From assembly GCA_017527825.1 (NCBI GenBank), contig JAFXPO010000014.1, positions 16,262 to 80,261 on the forward strand: DNA of 64,000 bases. The letters are read 5' to 3'. The notes beneath the pieces were generated by a model. It made no database searches and had not been told where the DNA came from. It saw only the letters and a program-made list of their open reading frames with translations. Each line of letters starts with the position of its first letter. The first letter of the stretch is position 1. Made by a program: the position numbers and the translations under genes. Source of the DNA: Oscillospiraceae bacterium. Lineage in GTDB: Bacteria; Bacillota; Clostridia; Oscillospirales; Oscillospiraceae. Shown here in pieces: positions 43,659 to 53,583 of the stretch.

Positions 43659-45124
43659 AGGAGCTTCCCTCCTTCCGGCAGGCGCCGCGCGTACAGGTTG
43701 CCCAGCGCGATGTATGCCCAGAAGAGCAGCATCACGCGGTAGTTGTAGAAGGAGTAATCCGTCATGGACTGCACCAGAAATCCCAGCACACCCGACGCGC
43801 AGGCAATCTGCATCAGGCGGGACCTGCCGTAGCGCTCCCTGCGCAGCGCAAAGCCCAGCGCGCGGAAGTAGCGCAGCAGCACCCACAGGAACACCAGCAG
43901 CGTCACAATGCCGCCGTCACACAGAATTTGCAGGAAAAGATTGTGCGCATGGGGCGCAACGATGGTCTCATAGCTGTACTGCGGGTAGATGACATTGAAC
44001 GCCGCCGTGCCCGGTCCGATGCCCGTGAGCCAGTAGCCGTCGCGCAGCATGTTGATCGTGCCCAGCCAGATGCTCACGCGGTACGACGTGGACTGGTCGG
44101 CGAGATTGCCGATGCTGGTGAAGCGGTCGATGACGGTGGCGGGCAGCGCCATCCACAGGACCAGCAGCGCGAATGGCGCGAGAAACAGCAGCCTCGGCTG
44201 AAGCAGCACGAAGAACACCAATCCCGCGAACAGCAGACCCAGCCACGCGCCGCGGGAAAACGTCAGGATCATGCACAGGCACATCACGCCGCAGCAGCCA
44301 AGATACCAGAGCTTGCGCCAGACGCCCTTGACGCTCAGCAGCTTTGCGCCGCCCAGAGGGATCATCAGGATAAAGTACTGTCCCAGCATGTTCGGATTCT
44401 GCATCGTGCTGCCCACACGGAACTGAATGGTGGAGAACATGTCCTCGTCCACCCACGCCGCAGACTGATAGCCCCAGCGGAAGATATACTGCAAAACACC
44501 ATAGCCCGCCACCGCCGCGGCAACCGCCACCAGCAGCGCCGTGAGCATGTCCAGCTGCGAACGCGTCTCCACCGCGCGGCTGAGCACCACGGCAAAGCCG
44601 ATGAACACGACGGAAATCAGCCCGACGTACAGGCTCCCGCGCACGTTGACGGAGGTCAGCGTCGCGGCAAGATAGCAGATCATATACGCCGCCACGGGCA
44701 GCGCCAGCGGCTCGTGCGCAAGCTTCCGCCCGCGTTCCTGGAGCAGGGACAGCGCCACCGAGCCGTAGCCCACCATCACCAGCCCCAGCACCGCCATAGT
44801 GGGCAGCACCGCAGAGAGCGCCGCCGCCGCGCCGCACCAGAGGAAGCAGCGCAGAAAGACGCTTCCTTCCAGCAAGCGGTTCAGCCGCAGATTCTCATAG
44901 ACCGCGCACAGGGTGCCGCGCAGCCGTCCCGGCTCGCGCGCTACCGTATCGTTGAGATAGCGCGGCGAGCAGAACCAGCCGATGATGCCGCTCTCGTTCC
45001 ACTGCCGTCCGAACCAGCGGCACAGCGCGTCAAAGCCACGCCCCAGCGCCGAGCGGGACAACGCGCCCCACAGATTTTGCAGAACGTACCACAGCGTTCC
45101 GACGATCAAACTTTCCCGGATCAA
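43655..45124 (-). CDS. O-antigen ligase/polymerase-like membrane protein (Wzy_C type)
   Basis: 489-aa polytopic protein with about 12 membrane segments. The Wzy_C-type core includes LTFSRGAWLG, a periplasmic-type loop, and APHAHNLFLQILCDGG near the C-terminus, motifs of O-antigen ligases and glycan polymerases. The start is inferred as TTG at 45124, overlapping the murJ TGA (TTGA) with AGGAGG eight bases upstream. In Gram-positives such proteins probably polymerise or attach wall glycans outside the membrane. Confidence 0.85.
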   Translation of the reverse strand: MIRESLIVGTLWYVLQNLWGALSRSALGRGFDALCRWFGRQWNESGIIGWFCSPRYLNDTVAREPGRLRGTLCAVYENLRLNRLLEGSVFLRCFLWCGAAAALSAVLPTMAVLGLVMVGYGSVALSLLQERGRKLAHEPLALPVAAYMICYLAATLTSVNVRGSLYVGLISVVFIGFAVVLSRAVETRSQLDMLTALLVAVAAAVAGYGVLQYIFRWGYQSAAWVDEDMFSTIQFRVGSTMQNPNMLGQYFILMIPLGGAKLLSVKGVWRKLWYLGCCGVMCLCMILTFSRGAWLGLLFAGLVFFVLLQPRLLFLAPFALLVLWMALPATVIDRFTSIGNLADQSTSYRVSIWLGTINMLRDGYWLTGIGPGTAAFNVIYPQYSYETIVAPHAHNLFLQILCDGGIVTLLVFLWVLLRYFRALGFALRRERYGRSRLMQIACASGVLGFLVQSMTDYSFYNYRVMLLFWAYIALGNLYARRLPEGGKLL

Positions 45125-46671
45125 GATGTTTTCCTCCTGCGCAGCAGCGCTTTGATCTGTGCGACCGTGCTGATTCGCAGCAGCACAGCCAGCATACAAT
45201 AAACCACGACGCCCACGAGCGTCGGCACGGCGACCGCCAATACCCGCGCGGCAAGCCCGTCGCCGAGCCGCGATGCCAGCGGCTCCTGCGCGAACCATAC
45301 CGCCGCGCCCATCGCCGCCGAGGCGAGGAGCATTTTGACAAAGTCCAGCAGCGCAGCGCCGCTCACCACGCCGCGGTAACGCTTCGCCGCCGCGATGAGC
45401 AGCACCAACGCCGGAAGCATCAGGCTCACCGCCGAGGCGATCGCAAGCCCCCGCAGCCCCAGCGGCGGCATCAGGAACTGGCATAGGACCACATTCGCGA
45501 CCACCGACACCGCTCCGGCAACAAGGGGCATCTTCCCCTTTTGCTCCGCGTAGAACGCGCGGCTCAGTATGATCTGCACACCGTAGCCCAACATCCCCAG
45601 CGACAGGAACGTCAGCGCTCCCGCGGTCAGATCGGTGGACGCGGCGTCCCACGCGCCCCATTCGTACAGCAGCCGTACCACACCGCGGGAGAGCACCGCA
45701 AGCCCCGCCGCCATGGGCGTGAGCAGAAACAGCATGGCGTTGAGGGTACCGGAGATGCTCTCCCCCATCGCCGCGTCGTCCGCGTGAGCGGCGAAGCGGG
45801 ACATCTCCGGGAAGATCACGTTGGCGATGGACAGCACGAACACCCCCGCCACAATGGTATAGAGCGTGTTGGCGTATTCCAGCGCGCTGGCGCCTCCGGT
45901 AATGTGCGAGGCATAGCGCGTGGCTACGGTCAGGTTCAGCGGCTGAATCCAGGTGCTGACCAGCACCGGTCCGGCAAGCAGCATGATCTTCCGCAATCCT
46001 TCATGCCGCAGGGAGAAGCGATACCGGTATCCGAACCGGCGCAGCGCGGGCAGCTGGATGAGCACCTGCACCGCCCAGCCCAGCAAAAACGCCGCAGCGA
46101 GACCGTAAATGCCAAAACGCTCCACAAACAGCAGATAATATATGATGATGACCGCGTTAGACGCCGCGGACAGCAGCGCAGGGATGTTGAATTCCCCCAG
46201 CGACTGCAAAATGCCCACCAGCGAAAACGCAAGCCCCGTGAACAGCATCAGCGGAAACAGGATGCGCAGCAGCTCTGTACACAGCGCGGCGGTGGCGGGA
46301 TCGAAGCCGTCCGCCAGCAGCGCCGTGATCGGCGCGGCAAAGAACATGCCGAGGGCGCTGAGCGTCGCGGTCAGCAGCGTCATCACCGTGATAAACGCGC
46401 TGGAGAGCTGAAACGCCTCGTCCCTCCCCCGTTTTTCGAGATACTCATTAAACACAGGGATAAAACTCGCCGAGATCGCCGAGGCGAAGATCGCGTCGAA
46501 AAAGTTCCGGGGAATGCGGCTCGCCGTGAGAAACGCGTTGGCAGCCATGCCGGTGGCGAAGGTGTGCCCCAGCAGCATGTCCCGCACCAGCCCCAGCACC
46601 TTGCCCAGCAGCGTCAGCGCCATCATCACGCCAACGGTGCGGATATTCTTTTTTTGCTGTTCCTCGCGCAT
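45121..46671 (-). CDS. murJ: MurJ/MviN-family lipid flippase
   Basis: 516-aa MOP-superfamily transporter with about 14 membrane helices, starting KNIRTVGVMMALTLLGKVLG and containing ARIPRNFFDAIFAS-like residues typical of MurJ (RIPNFFR). It flips lipid II or, in this setting, perhaps a wall-polysaccharide lipid intermediate. Position at the head of a glycosyltransferase operon suggests the second possibility. It overlaps the downstream ligase by TTGA. Confidence 0.9.
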   Translation of the reverse strand: MREEQQKKNIRTVGVMMALTLLGKVLGLVRDMLLGHTFATGMAANAFLTASRIPRNFFDAIFASAISASFIPVFNEYLEKRGRDEAFQLSSAFITVMTLLTATLSALGMFFAAPITALLADGFDPATAALCTELLRILFPLMLFTGLAFSLVGILQSLGEFNIPALLSAASNAVIIIYYLLFVERFGIYGLAAAFLLGWAVQVLIQLPALRRFGYRYRFSLRHEGLRKIMLLAGPVLVSTWIQPLNLTVATRYASHITGGASALEYANTLYTIVAGVFVLSIANVIFPEMSRFAAHADDAAMGESISGTLNAMLFLLTPMAAGLAVLSRGVVRLLYEWGAWDAASTDLTAGALTFLSLGMLGYGVQIILSRAFYAEQKGKMPLVAGAVSVVANVVLCQFLMPPLGLRGLAIASAVSLMLPALVLLIAAAKRYRGVVSGAALLDFVKMLLASAAMGAAVWFAQEPLASRLGDGLAARVLAVAVPTLVGVVVYCMLAVLLRISTVAQIKALLRRRKTS

Positions 46672-46734
46672 ACCATCCCCCCTTGGTTCCCCTCATAGCA
46701 GACATATTATTTTATCAGAAAAAAACGGTTTTGT

Positions 46735-48072
46735 CTACCGTCCGAAACCCGAATGATACAGCCGCTCCGCGCGGCGCATAATATTCGCCTTCTCGTTTGG
46801 CAGCTTCTCCGCCGCAACCTCCTCCAGCAGCTTTTGCAGCGCCGCGCCGATCGCCTTGCCGCGGAACCCGATCGCCGCCATGTCGCCGCCGTTCACCGCG
46901 AGGTCGGACAGCTCACAGCACGCCCCCTCGGCGATAAGCGCGTCATATACGCGCTGCGCCTCCCGCCATGGCGCCTGCGCCCGTTCCAGCCCGTCCGGCG
47001 CCTTCGCCGCGTTGTCCGCCTGCTTGGTCAGCAGCAGGTTCGCCGTCACTGCCCTCCCTCGCTTTGCCATCTCCCGATGCATCGCCGCGCGCTCCGGCGG
47101 AAACATATCGTCAAAGCACGCAAGCTGGGCGCGTACCTGCGCCTTCCGCGCGTTTTCAAAGCGCAGACGCTCCATGATGCCCTCCGCAAGCTGCGCGGAG
47201 ATCGCGGTGTGACCGTAAAAATGCCCAATGCCCGTCTCGTCCACGCTCATGCATAAGGGCTTGCCGAGGTCGTGGAACAGCATCGTCCAACGCAGCTCCT
47301 GCCGCGGCGGCACCGCGCCGACGCTCCGCGCCGTGTGCTCCCAGACGTCAAAGCAATGGTGCGGATTGCGCTGATCGAAGCCCACACAGGGCAGAATTTC
47401 CGGGAGCACGGCGCCCAGCACGTCCGGGAACGCCATCAGCGCCTCTATCACATACTCGCCGCAGAGCAGCTTGCACAGCTCCGCGTACACCCGCTCCGCC
47501 GCGACGGTGCGCAGCAGCTCGCGCGTATCCCGCGCGGCTGCTGCCGTGGACGCTTCCACCGCGAAGCCCAGCTTTGACGCGAAGCGCAGCAGCCGCAGGA
47601 TGCGCAGCGCGTCCTCCTCAAATCGCGTCCGCGCGTCTCCCACGCAGCGCAGAACGCGGTTTCGCAGGTCCGCCTGCCCGCCGAAGGGATCGATCACCGT
47701 CCCGTCCAGGGCAAACGCCATGGCATTGACCGTAAAATCCCGCCGCGCCAGGTCTTCCTCGATGCGGTCGGTAAACGACACGCTCTCCGGGTGCCGGTTG
47801 TCGCGGTACGCGCCGTCCCGGCGCATGGTGGTGATCTCCACGCCGCGCCCATCTGCCGCCACGGTCACGGTGCCGTGCCGCAAGCCCGTGGGGTGCGCCG
47901 CGTCTCCAAACAGCTCCAGCACCCTCTGCGGCGGGGCGTCGGTGGTCATGTCCCAGTCGTCCGGCGTCATGCCCAGCAGTGCGTCGCGCACACAGCCGCC
48001 AACCGGATAGCCGCGGTACCCCGCCGCCGCAAGCCGCGCCAATATTGAGTTGACATAACTTGGAATTTTCAT
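46735..48072 (-). CDS. cca: CCA tRNA nucleotidyltransferase
   Basis: 445-aa class II nucleotidyltransferase that adds or repairs the 3' CCA of tRNA. The head domain has GGCVRDALLG (25-34) and DWDMTTDA with the catalytic Asp pair; RRDFTVNAMAF and EEDALRILRLLRFASKLGF follow. The C-terminal part holds an HD-type motif LFHDLGKP. An adding enzyme rather than a poly(A) polymerase is assumed since no other candidate is visible. It is divergent from murC, with overlapping promoter elements. Confidence 0.94.
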   Translation of the reverse strand: MKIPSYVNSILARLAAAGYRGYPVGGCVRDALLGMTPDDWDMTTDAPPQRVLELFGDAAHPTGLRHGTVTVAADGRGVEITTMRRDGAYRDNRHPESVSFTDRIEEDLARRDFTVNAMAFALDGTVIDPFGGQADLRNRVLRCVGDARTRFEEDALRILRLLRFASKLGFAVEASTAAAARDTRELLRTVAAERVYAELCKLLCGEYVIEALMAFPDVLGAVLPEILPCVGFDQRNPHHCFDVWEHTARSVGAVPPRQELRWTMLFHDLGKPLCMSVDETGIGHFYGHTAISAQLAEGIMERLRFENARKAQVRAQLACFDDMFPPERAAMHREMAKRGRAVTANLLLTKQADNAAKAPDGLERAQAPWREAQRVYDALIAEGACCELSDLAVNGGDMAAIGFRGKAIGAALQKLLEEVAAEKLPNEKANIMRRAERLYHSGFGR

Positions 48073-48094
48073 CGAATCTTTCCCAAAAAGCTCA

Positions 48095-48123
48095 TTGCAC
48101 TTTACAAATGGATATATTATACT
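48095..48123 (+). promoter_or_regulatory. Promoter of murC
   Basis: -35-like TTGCAC (48095-48100), 17-base spacer, -10 TATACT (48118-48123). On the reverse strand the same bases include TATAAT (48117-48122), a possible -10 for cca. Confidence 0.65.
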
Positions 48124-48166
48124 ATCAGGGCTGATTTTTCAATTCCCGAAAGGACTTGACGATAGA

Positions 48167-49540
48167 ATGGACATTTCTTCCTATTTGGTTCCCGGCAAGC
48201 GGGCGCATCTCGCGGGCATCGGCGGCGTGTCGATGAGTCCACTTGCCGAGGTGCTGCACGGCATGGGCGTCATCGTGCAGGGCAGCGACATAAACGAAAG
48301 CCCCGCTGTGGAGCATTTGCGTTCGCTGGGCATTTCCGTCGCCGTCGGACACGCGGCGGATCATCTGGGGGAGTGCGATCTGGTGATCCGCACCGCCGCC
48401 ATACACGACGACAACCCGGAAATCTCCGGCGCTATCACCCGCGGCATCCCCGTTTTTGAGCGGGCGCAGGCGTGGGGCGCGATTATGAAGGGCTACCGGA
48501 ACGCGTTGTGCATCTCCGGCACCCACGGCAAAACCACCACAACCTCCATGGCGACGCACATCTTCATGGCGGCGCAGAAAGACCCGACGGTAATGATCGG
48601 CGGCACGCTGGAGCTGCTGCACGCCGGCTACCGCGTCGGCAAGGGCGACACCATCATTGCCGAGAGCTGCGAATACTGCAACTCATTTTTGAGCTTTTTC
48701 CCCACGGTGGCGGTCATCCTCAACGTGGAGGCGGATCACCTTGACTTCTTCAAGGACCTCGCGGACGTGGAGCGCTCGTTCCGCGCTTTTGCGGAGCTGG
48801 TGCCTGAGCGCGGATTCGTCGTCGCCAACCGCGACGACAGCGGCGCGCGCGAGACGCTGGCGGGCTACGCTCGTCCCGTGTTCTGGTTCAGTCTCAGTGG
48901 CGAGGACGCCGACTGCCACGCGGCGAACGTCGTATGGACAGACGGTCTTCCAGAGTTTGATATCGTCATCCGCGGCGCGGTCTACGCTCACGTCGCGCTG
49001 AAAGTCGGCGGCGAGCACAACATCATGAACGCCCTCGCGGCGGCGTCCGGCGCATATCTGCTGGGGCTTCCCGGCGACGCGGTCGCGCAGGGGCTTGCCG
49101 GCTTCCACGGCGCGGGCAGGCGCTTCGAGAAAAAGGGCGAGTACCGCGGCGCGACGGTTTACGACGACTATGCCCACCATCCCGGTGAGCTGCACGCGCT
49201 GCTGACTATGGCGAAAAAGCTGCCGTACCGGCGCATTGTCTGCGCCTTCCAGCCCCACACCTACACCCGCACCCACGCGCTGTTCCGGGAGTTCGTGGAG
49301 GAGCTGAAGCTTCCCGACGTGACGATCCTCGCGGAAATCTACGCCGCGCGGGAGCAAAACGATCTCGGCATTTCCTCCAACGATCTTGCGCGGGAGATTC
49401 CCGGCGCGATTTACTGCCCGACGCTCTCGAAGGTCACGGAGACGCTGCGCGCCGTCGCGCAGCCGGGCGATCTGATCCTCACCGTCGGCGCCGGGGATAT
49501 TTACAAGGCAGGCGAGGCGCTGCTGAAGGAGCAGGGCTGA
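48167..49540 (+). CDS. murC: MurC, UDP-MurNAc-L-alanine ligase
   Basis: 457-aa Mur ligase that adds L-Ala to UDP-MurNAc, the first stem-peptide step. GIGGVSMSPLA opens the N-domain, ATP loop SGTHGKTTTT and AESCEYCNSFL define the centre, and DDYAHHP begins the C-domain. These match MurC rather than MurD/E/F. It lies apart from the dcw cluster, as in many Firmicutes. ATG 48167 is used; AAAGGAC is 12 bases upstream. Ends at a bidirectional terminator. Confidence 0.96.
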   Translation: MDISSYLVPGKRAHLAGIGGVSMSPLAEVLHGMGVIVQGSDINESPAVEHLRSLGISVAVGHAADHLGECDLVIRTAAIHDDNPEISGAITRGIPVFERAQAWGAIMKGYRNALCISGTHGKTTTTSMATHIFMAAQKDPTVMIGGTLELLHAGYRVGKGDTIIAESCEYCNSFLSFFPTVAVILNVEADHLDFFKDLADVERSFRAFAELVPERGFVVANRDDSGARETLAGYARPVFWFSLSGEDADCHAANVVWTDGLPEFDIVIRGAVYAHVALKVGGEHNIMNALAAASGAYLLGLPGDAVAQGLAGFHGAGRRFEKKGEYRGATVYDDYAHHPGELHALLTMAKKLPYRRIVCAFQPHTYTRTHALFREFVEELKLPDVTILAEIYAAREQNDLGISSNDLAREIPGAIYCPTLSKVTETLRAVAQPGDLILTVGAGDIYKAGEALLKEQG

Positions 49541-49556
49541 TCCTACCCTAATCAGG

Positions 49557-49592
49557 TAAAAAGTCGGAAAAGCGCTCCGCTTTTCCGACTTT
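49557..49592. terminator. Bidirectional terminator between murC and the Sfp-like gene
   Basis: About 15-bp stem AAAGTCGGAAAAGCG/CGCTTTTCCGACTTT with a three-base loop, flanked by A- and T-runs, between convergent stops. Confidence 0.9.
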
Positions 49593-50183
49593 TCAATTGA
49601 TCTCAAAGGTCTTGACATGGCGGATTCTCGCGTCCGAGTGGGTACACAGGCACGCCGCATAGCCCGGAAACGTGTCCAGATAAACGATGCGCTCGCCACG
49701 CAGGGCGCCTTTTTCCTCCTCACGGATCGAGCTGATACCCGCGCCCGTCCATTTGCCGCGTGCCTCCCGACGTACCCATCGCTCGAAGAACTCCTGCTGC
49801 GACGCGGTACCCGCAATACGCTGCATCGTCCGCTCGCTGACCGGGCGGAGCTTTTCGATGTCCACACCGATTGGTTCCTCGTGCAGCCCCACCAGTGCCG
49901 CCTGCCTCGTGTGGCTGATGTTGAATTGCAGTTCTGGATAATCCGCAAACTCTGGCTTTCCGTAGCGGTTATAGCGCATTTCAGGGAGTTTTTTCCAGCC
50001 GCACAGGGAGCGTGTTGCCATGTAAAGCACCGCATAGGCGCACAGCGGCTCCTGCCGCAGCTCGTCACGGGGCATCCGCGCGAGGCGCTCGCGCCGCTCC
50101 GGCGGCATCACGCGGAGCATGGTCTCCGTCTCCGCCGCCCTCAGAGGACGGTTCAGCTTCACGGCAAACAGGTAGATATCCAC
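49593..50183 (-). CDS. 4'-phosphopantetheinyl transferase (Sfp type)
   Basis: 196-aa PPTase that moves the phosphopantetheine arm of CoA to a carrier-protein serine. Motifs FNISHTRQ, GVDIE (metal-binding Asp/Glu) and WVRREARGK (W-x-x-K-E-A-like) are present in order. The broad Sfp group activates ACPs or NRPS/PKS carriers; none of those is in the window, so it may be the general ACP activator. It has an excellent promoter and is divergent from dnaG. Confidence 0.9.
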   Translation of the reverse strand: MDIYLFAVKLNRPLRAAETETMLRVMPPERRERLARMPRDELRQEPLCAYAVLYMATRSLCGWKKLPEMRYNRYGKPEFADYPELQFNISHTRQAALVGLHEEPIGVDIEKLRPVSERTMQRIAGTASQQEFFERWVRREARGKWTGAGISSIREEEKGALRGERIVYLDTFPGYAACLCTHSDARIRHVKTFEIN

Positions 50184-50218
50184 GCGCTGAGTCCCCTTTC
50201 CGACCGTTTTCCGGAAAA

Positions 50219-50247
50219 ATTATACCGCACGGCGCGGCGCTTGTCAA
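50219..50247 (-). promoter_or_regulatory. Promoter of the Sfp-like gene
   Basis: Reverse strand: perfect -35 TTGACA (50242-50247), 17-base spacer, perfect -10 TATAAT (50219-50224), the best sigma-A match in the window. Confidence 0.85.
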
Positions 50248-50346
50248 TTTTGCTTGCACGGTTTGTTCTTTTTTCAAAAAAAAGAGGAAATCGAAGAGTT
50301 TTGGCGTATATGTACTATGTCGACACTGCGAAAGGAGGCGAGGCGC

Positions 50347-52140
50347 GTGGCGTTCGACCAACGATTTCTGGACGAGCTTGCCGCGCGCAGCGACATTGTC
50401 GATGTGGTGGGCAGCTATGTGAGCTTGCAGCAGCGCGGCTCGGACTACTGGGGCTGCTGCCCGTTCCACAGTGAGCGAACGCCCTCGTTCCATGTCCGCT
50501 CCGACCAGCAGATGTACTACTGCTTCGGCTGCAAGAAGGGCGGCGGCGTGGTCAACTTTGTCATGGAGATTGAAAACCTCTCCTATCCCGACGCAATCCA
50601 CTTCCTCGCCAAACGCGCGGGGATGCAGGTGCCGGAGGATACGAGGGACGACGGCTCCGCCCGCCTGCGTTCGCGTCTGCTTGCCCTCAACCGGGACGCG
50701 GCGCACTTTTACTACGATCAGCTGCACTCGTCCAGGGGCGAAGCGGTGATGGAATACATGCGCTCGCGCAAGATCACGCAGCGCAACGCCACCAATTTCG
50801 GACTTGGCGCGGCAAGCAGCGAGTGGGACGGGCTGATCACCGCCATGCTGCAAAAGGGCTACACGCAGGCGGAGCTGATCACGGCAGGGCTTGCCGTCAA
50901 AGGAAAAACCGGCGGATTGTACGATAAATTCCGCAATCGGCTCATTTTCCCCATCGTCGACGTGCGAGGCGACGTGCTGGGCTTCGGCGGACGCATAATT
51001 GACAAAAACGACCCCGGCGCAAAGTATATGAACACGCCGGAAACGGTGGTGTACAGCAAGCGCCGCGTGCTCTACGGGCTTAATCTTGCCCGCAAGAGCA
51101 AACGTCAGGGTATCCTGCTCGTGGAGGGCAACATCGACGTGGTTATGCTCCATCAGGCGGGTTTTGACAATGCCTGCGCCTCCATGGGTACGGCGCTGAC
51201 ACAGGAGCAGCTTCATCTGCTCTCCCGCTACACCAAGGACATCATCCTCTGTTACGACAATGACGAGGCGGGCAAAGCGGCGACGCAAAAGGCGCTGACG
51301 CTGCTGCGCGACACCGATTTTAACGTGCGCGTGCTGGAGCTGCCCAAGCGGCTTGTGGACGGGCAGTACGTCAAGCAGGACGCGGACGATTTCATCAAAT
51401 TTCAGGGCGCGGACGCCTTCGAAAATCTGCTCTCCGGCAGCGGAAGCGGTATGGATTTCCGCATGTCGCAGCTGCAGGAGCAGTTCGACCTCACCACTGA
51501 CCGGGGACGCATTGATTTTGCCGCCGCCGCGGCGGAGCTTCTCGCGGGGATTCCAAACGCTGTCGAGCGGGAGGTTTACACCGTCCGCGCCGCTGAGGCC
51601 GCCGGCATTCCGGCGGAGGCGTTCCGGCAGGAGGTGCAGCGCTTTTCCACCCGCAAAGCCCGCAAAGAGCGGCGCGAGCAGGAAAGGCGCGATTTGCGCC
51701 CCGCAGCGGCGGCGCAGCCACGGGAACGCTCCATGCGCTATGACAATATGCGCTCGGCGCTGGCGGAGGAGGGCGTTTTGCGGCTGCTGGCGCTCGACGA
51801 CACACTCTTCGGCGCGGAGCCGCCGCTCACCGAAGCGGAGTTTTCCTCCCCGCTGCTCTGGCGGCTGTTCGACGCGCTCTGGCAGCAGCGGCAAAGCGGC
51901 GCCATCCGGGTCAGTGCGCTGGACGGGCTGTTTGGCTCCGATGAGTTGGGGCACCTGACCGGCATTTTGCAGAAGCCGGAGTCCACCGATCACGCGGCGC
52001 GGCAAAAGGCGCTGCGCGACTATCTGGACATCATACGCACAGAAGCCCGCAAACGCAGCGCCGCGGCGGAAGACCCGCTGACGGCGGCAATGAGAAAGGT
52101 ACACCGAAATAAAGAAGATAGAGATGGAGGAACCATGTAA
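50347..52140 (+). CDS. dnaG: DnaG, DNA primase
   Basis: 597-aa primase that makes RNA primers at the replication fork. The N-terminal CHC2 zinc-binding domain shows CCPFHSE and YYCFGC. The TOPRIM core has VEGNIDV and YDNDEAG, and a C-terminal helicase-binding region follows. The start is GTG at 50347, with AAAGGAGG eight bases upstream and the family-like [12 protein letters not shown]-terminus. An ATG at 50317 would add ten residues. It forms the classic macromolecular-synthesis pair with rpoD (TAATG overlap). Confidence 0.95.
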   Translation: MAFDQRFLDELAARSDIVDVVGSYVSLQQRGSDYWGCCPFHSERTPSFHVRSDQQMYYCFGCKKGGGVVNFVMEIENLSYPDAIHFLAKRAGMQVPEDTRDDGSARLRSRLLALNRDAAHFYYDQLHSSRGEAVMEYMRSRKITQRNATNFGLGAASSEWDGLITAMLQKGYTQAELITAGLAVKGKTGGLYDKFRNRLIFPIVDVRGDVLGFGGRIIDKNDPGAKYMNTPETVVYSKRRVLYGLNLARKSKRQGILLVEGNIDVVMLHQAGFDNACASMGTALTQEQLHLLSRYTKDIILCYDNDEAGKAATQKALTLLRDTDFNVRVLELPKRLVDGQYVKQDADDFIKFQGADAFENLLSGSGSGMDFRMSQLQEQFDLTTDRGRIDFAAAAAELLAGIPNAVEREVYTVRAAEAAGIPAEAFRQEVQRFSTRKARKERREQERRDLRPAAAAQPRERSMRYDNMRSALAEEGVLRLLALDDTLFGAEPPLTEAEFSSPLLWRLFDALWQQRQSGAIRVSALDGLFGSDELGHLTGILQKPESTDHAARQKALRDYLDIIRTEARKRSAAAEDPLTAAMRKVHRNKEDRDGGTM

Positions 52141-53537
52141 TGGCAGTTGATATGGACAAGGACTTCGATTCCCAGGACCTCGAAGCGCAGGCAGACAGCA
52201 TTCTCGCAGCGGCAGGCGAGGTGGAAGAAATTCCGGTCATGATTGAAAAGAATCCGCCGAAGAGCAAGAAGAGCGGCGAAGCCGAAAAGAAGGCTCCGCC
52301 GTTGGAGGCGTCCGTGATCGCGTCTCTTCCCGCCGCCGCGATCCTCAACGAGAAGGAGAAACTGCGTGATCTGTTCGCCAAGGGCAAGCGCGCCGGCAAG
52401 GTCGACGCCTCGGAGCTGATGGAGACGCTGGACGAGATGACCCTCAACCCCGATCAAATCGACCAGATCTACGACTCGCTGGAGCAGCTGAGCATCGAGG
52501 TCGGCAGCACCGACGCCGCCGACGCTGACGACGGCGACGATGAGCCGCCCATGGAAGCCCTCGCCGAGGTCGAGGAGGAAGAGCTCATCGACCCCAACGA
52601 GCTGGTGGACAGCTTCTCCATCGACGATCCCGTGCGGATGTACCTCAAGGAAATCGGCAAGGTCTCCCTGCTTTCCGCCGACGAAGAGATTTCCCTCGCC
52701 AGCGAAATGACCGCCGGTATGCAGGCGGCGCAGCAGCTCGCTCAAGCCAACGCCGGCGAGATTCCGCTCACGCAGGCGGAGCGCGCCGCTCTGGAAGCCG
52801 CCGCCGCCAAGGGCGAGGAGTCCAAGCAAAAGCTCGCGGAGGCGAACCTGCGTCTCGTCGTGTCCATCGCCAAGCGCTATGTCGGTCGCGGCATGCTGTT
52901 CCTCGATCTCATTCAGGAGGGCAACCTCGGTCTCATCAAGGCGGTGGAAAAGTTCGACTATACCAAGGGCTATAAGTTCTCCACCTATGCAACCTGGTGG
53001 ATCCGTCAGGCAATCACCCGCGCCATCGCCGATCAGGCGCGCACGATCCGTATTCCCGTGCACATGGTGGAGACCATCAACAAGGTCATCCGCGTGTCGC
53101 GCCAGCATTTGCAGGAGCTGGGACACGATCCCTCCCCGGAGGAGATCAGCGATGAGATGGGCATGTCTGTGGAGAAGGTGCGTGAAATCCTGAAGATCGC
53201 GCAGGAGCCGGTCTCCCTTGAAACCCCCATTGGTGAGGAGGAGGACAGCCACCTCGGCGACTTCATCCCCGACGAGGGTGCCAGCGAACCCAGCGAAGCC
53301 GCCAGCTTTACGCTCCTTCAGGAGCAGCTGGTGGACGTGCTCTCCACCCTCACGCCGCGAGAGGAAAAGGTACTCAAGCTTCGCTTCGGCATTGAGGACG
53401 GGCGTCCCCGCACGCTGGAGGAGGTCGGCAAGGAGTTCAACGTCACCCGTGAACGCATCCGCCAGATTGAGGCGAAGGCACTGCGCAAGCTGCGCCATCC
53501 CTCGCGCTCCAAAAAACTGAAGGATTTTCTGAACTGA
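52140..53537 (+). CDS. rpoD: RpoD, primary sigma factor SigA
   Basis: 465-aa housekeeping sigma factor. An acidic N-terminal region with a short 1.1-like part precedes region 1.2 ([12 protein letters not shown]), region 2 ([21 protein letters not shown], -10 recognition), region 3 and region 4 with [20 protein letters not shown] (-35 recognition). The consensus-type -10/-35 promoters in this window match what SigA reads. The ATG overlaps the dnaG stop by one base. Confidence 0.97.
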   Translation: MAVDMDKDFDSQDLEAQADSILAAAGEVEEIPVMIEKNPPKSKKSGEAEKKAPPLEASVIASLPAAAILNEKEKLRDLFAKGKRAGKVDASELMETLDEMTLNPDQIDQIYDSLEQLSIEVGSTDAADADDGDDEPPMEALAEVEEEELIDPNELVDSFSIDDPVRMYLKEIGKVSLLSADEEISLASEMTAGMQAAQQLAQANAGEIPLTQAERAALEAAAAKGEESKQKLAEANLRLVVSIAKRYVGRGMLFLDLIQEGNLGLIKAVEKFDYTKGYKFSTYATWWIRQAITRAIADQARTIRIPVHMVETINKVIRVSRQHLQELGHDPSPEEISDEMGMSVEKVREILKIAQEPVSLETPIGEEEDSHLGDFIPDEGASEPSEAASFTLLQEQLVDVLSTLTPREEKVLKLRFGIEDGRPRTLEEVGKEFNVTRERIRQIEAKALRKLRHPSRSKKLKDFLN

Positions 53538-53542
53538 ACAAA

Positions 53543-53582
53543 AGGGCGGGGAGTTTTTTCGCTCCCCGCCCTTACTTTTTTG
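53543..53582 (+). terminator. Terminator of dnaG-rpoD
   Basis: 12-bp perfect stem AAGGGCGGGGAG/CTCCCCGCCCTT with an eight-base loop, followed by ACTTTTTT, directly after the rpoD stop. Confidence 0.9.
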
Positions 53583-53583
53583 T

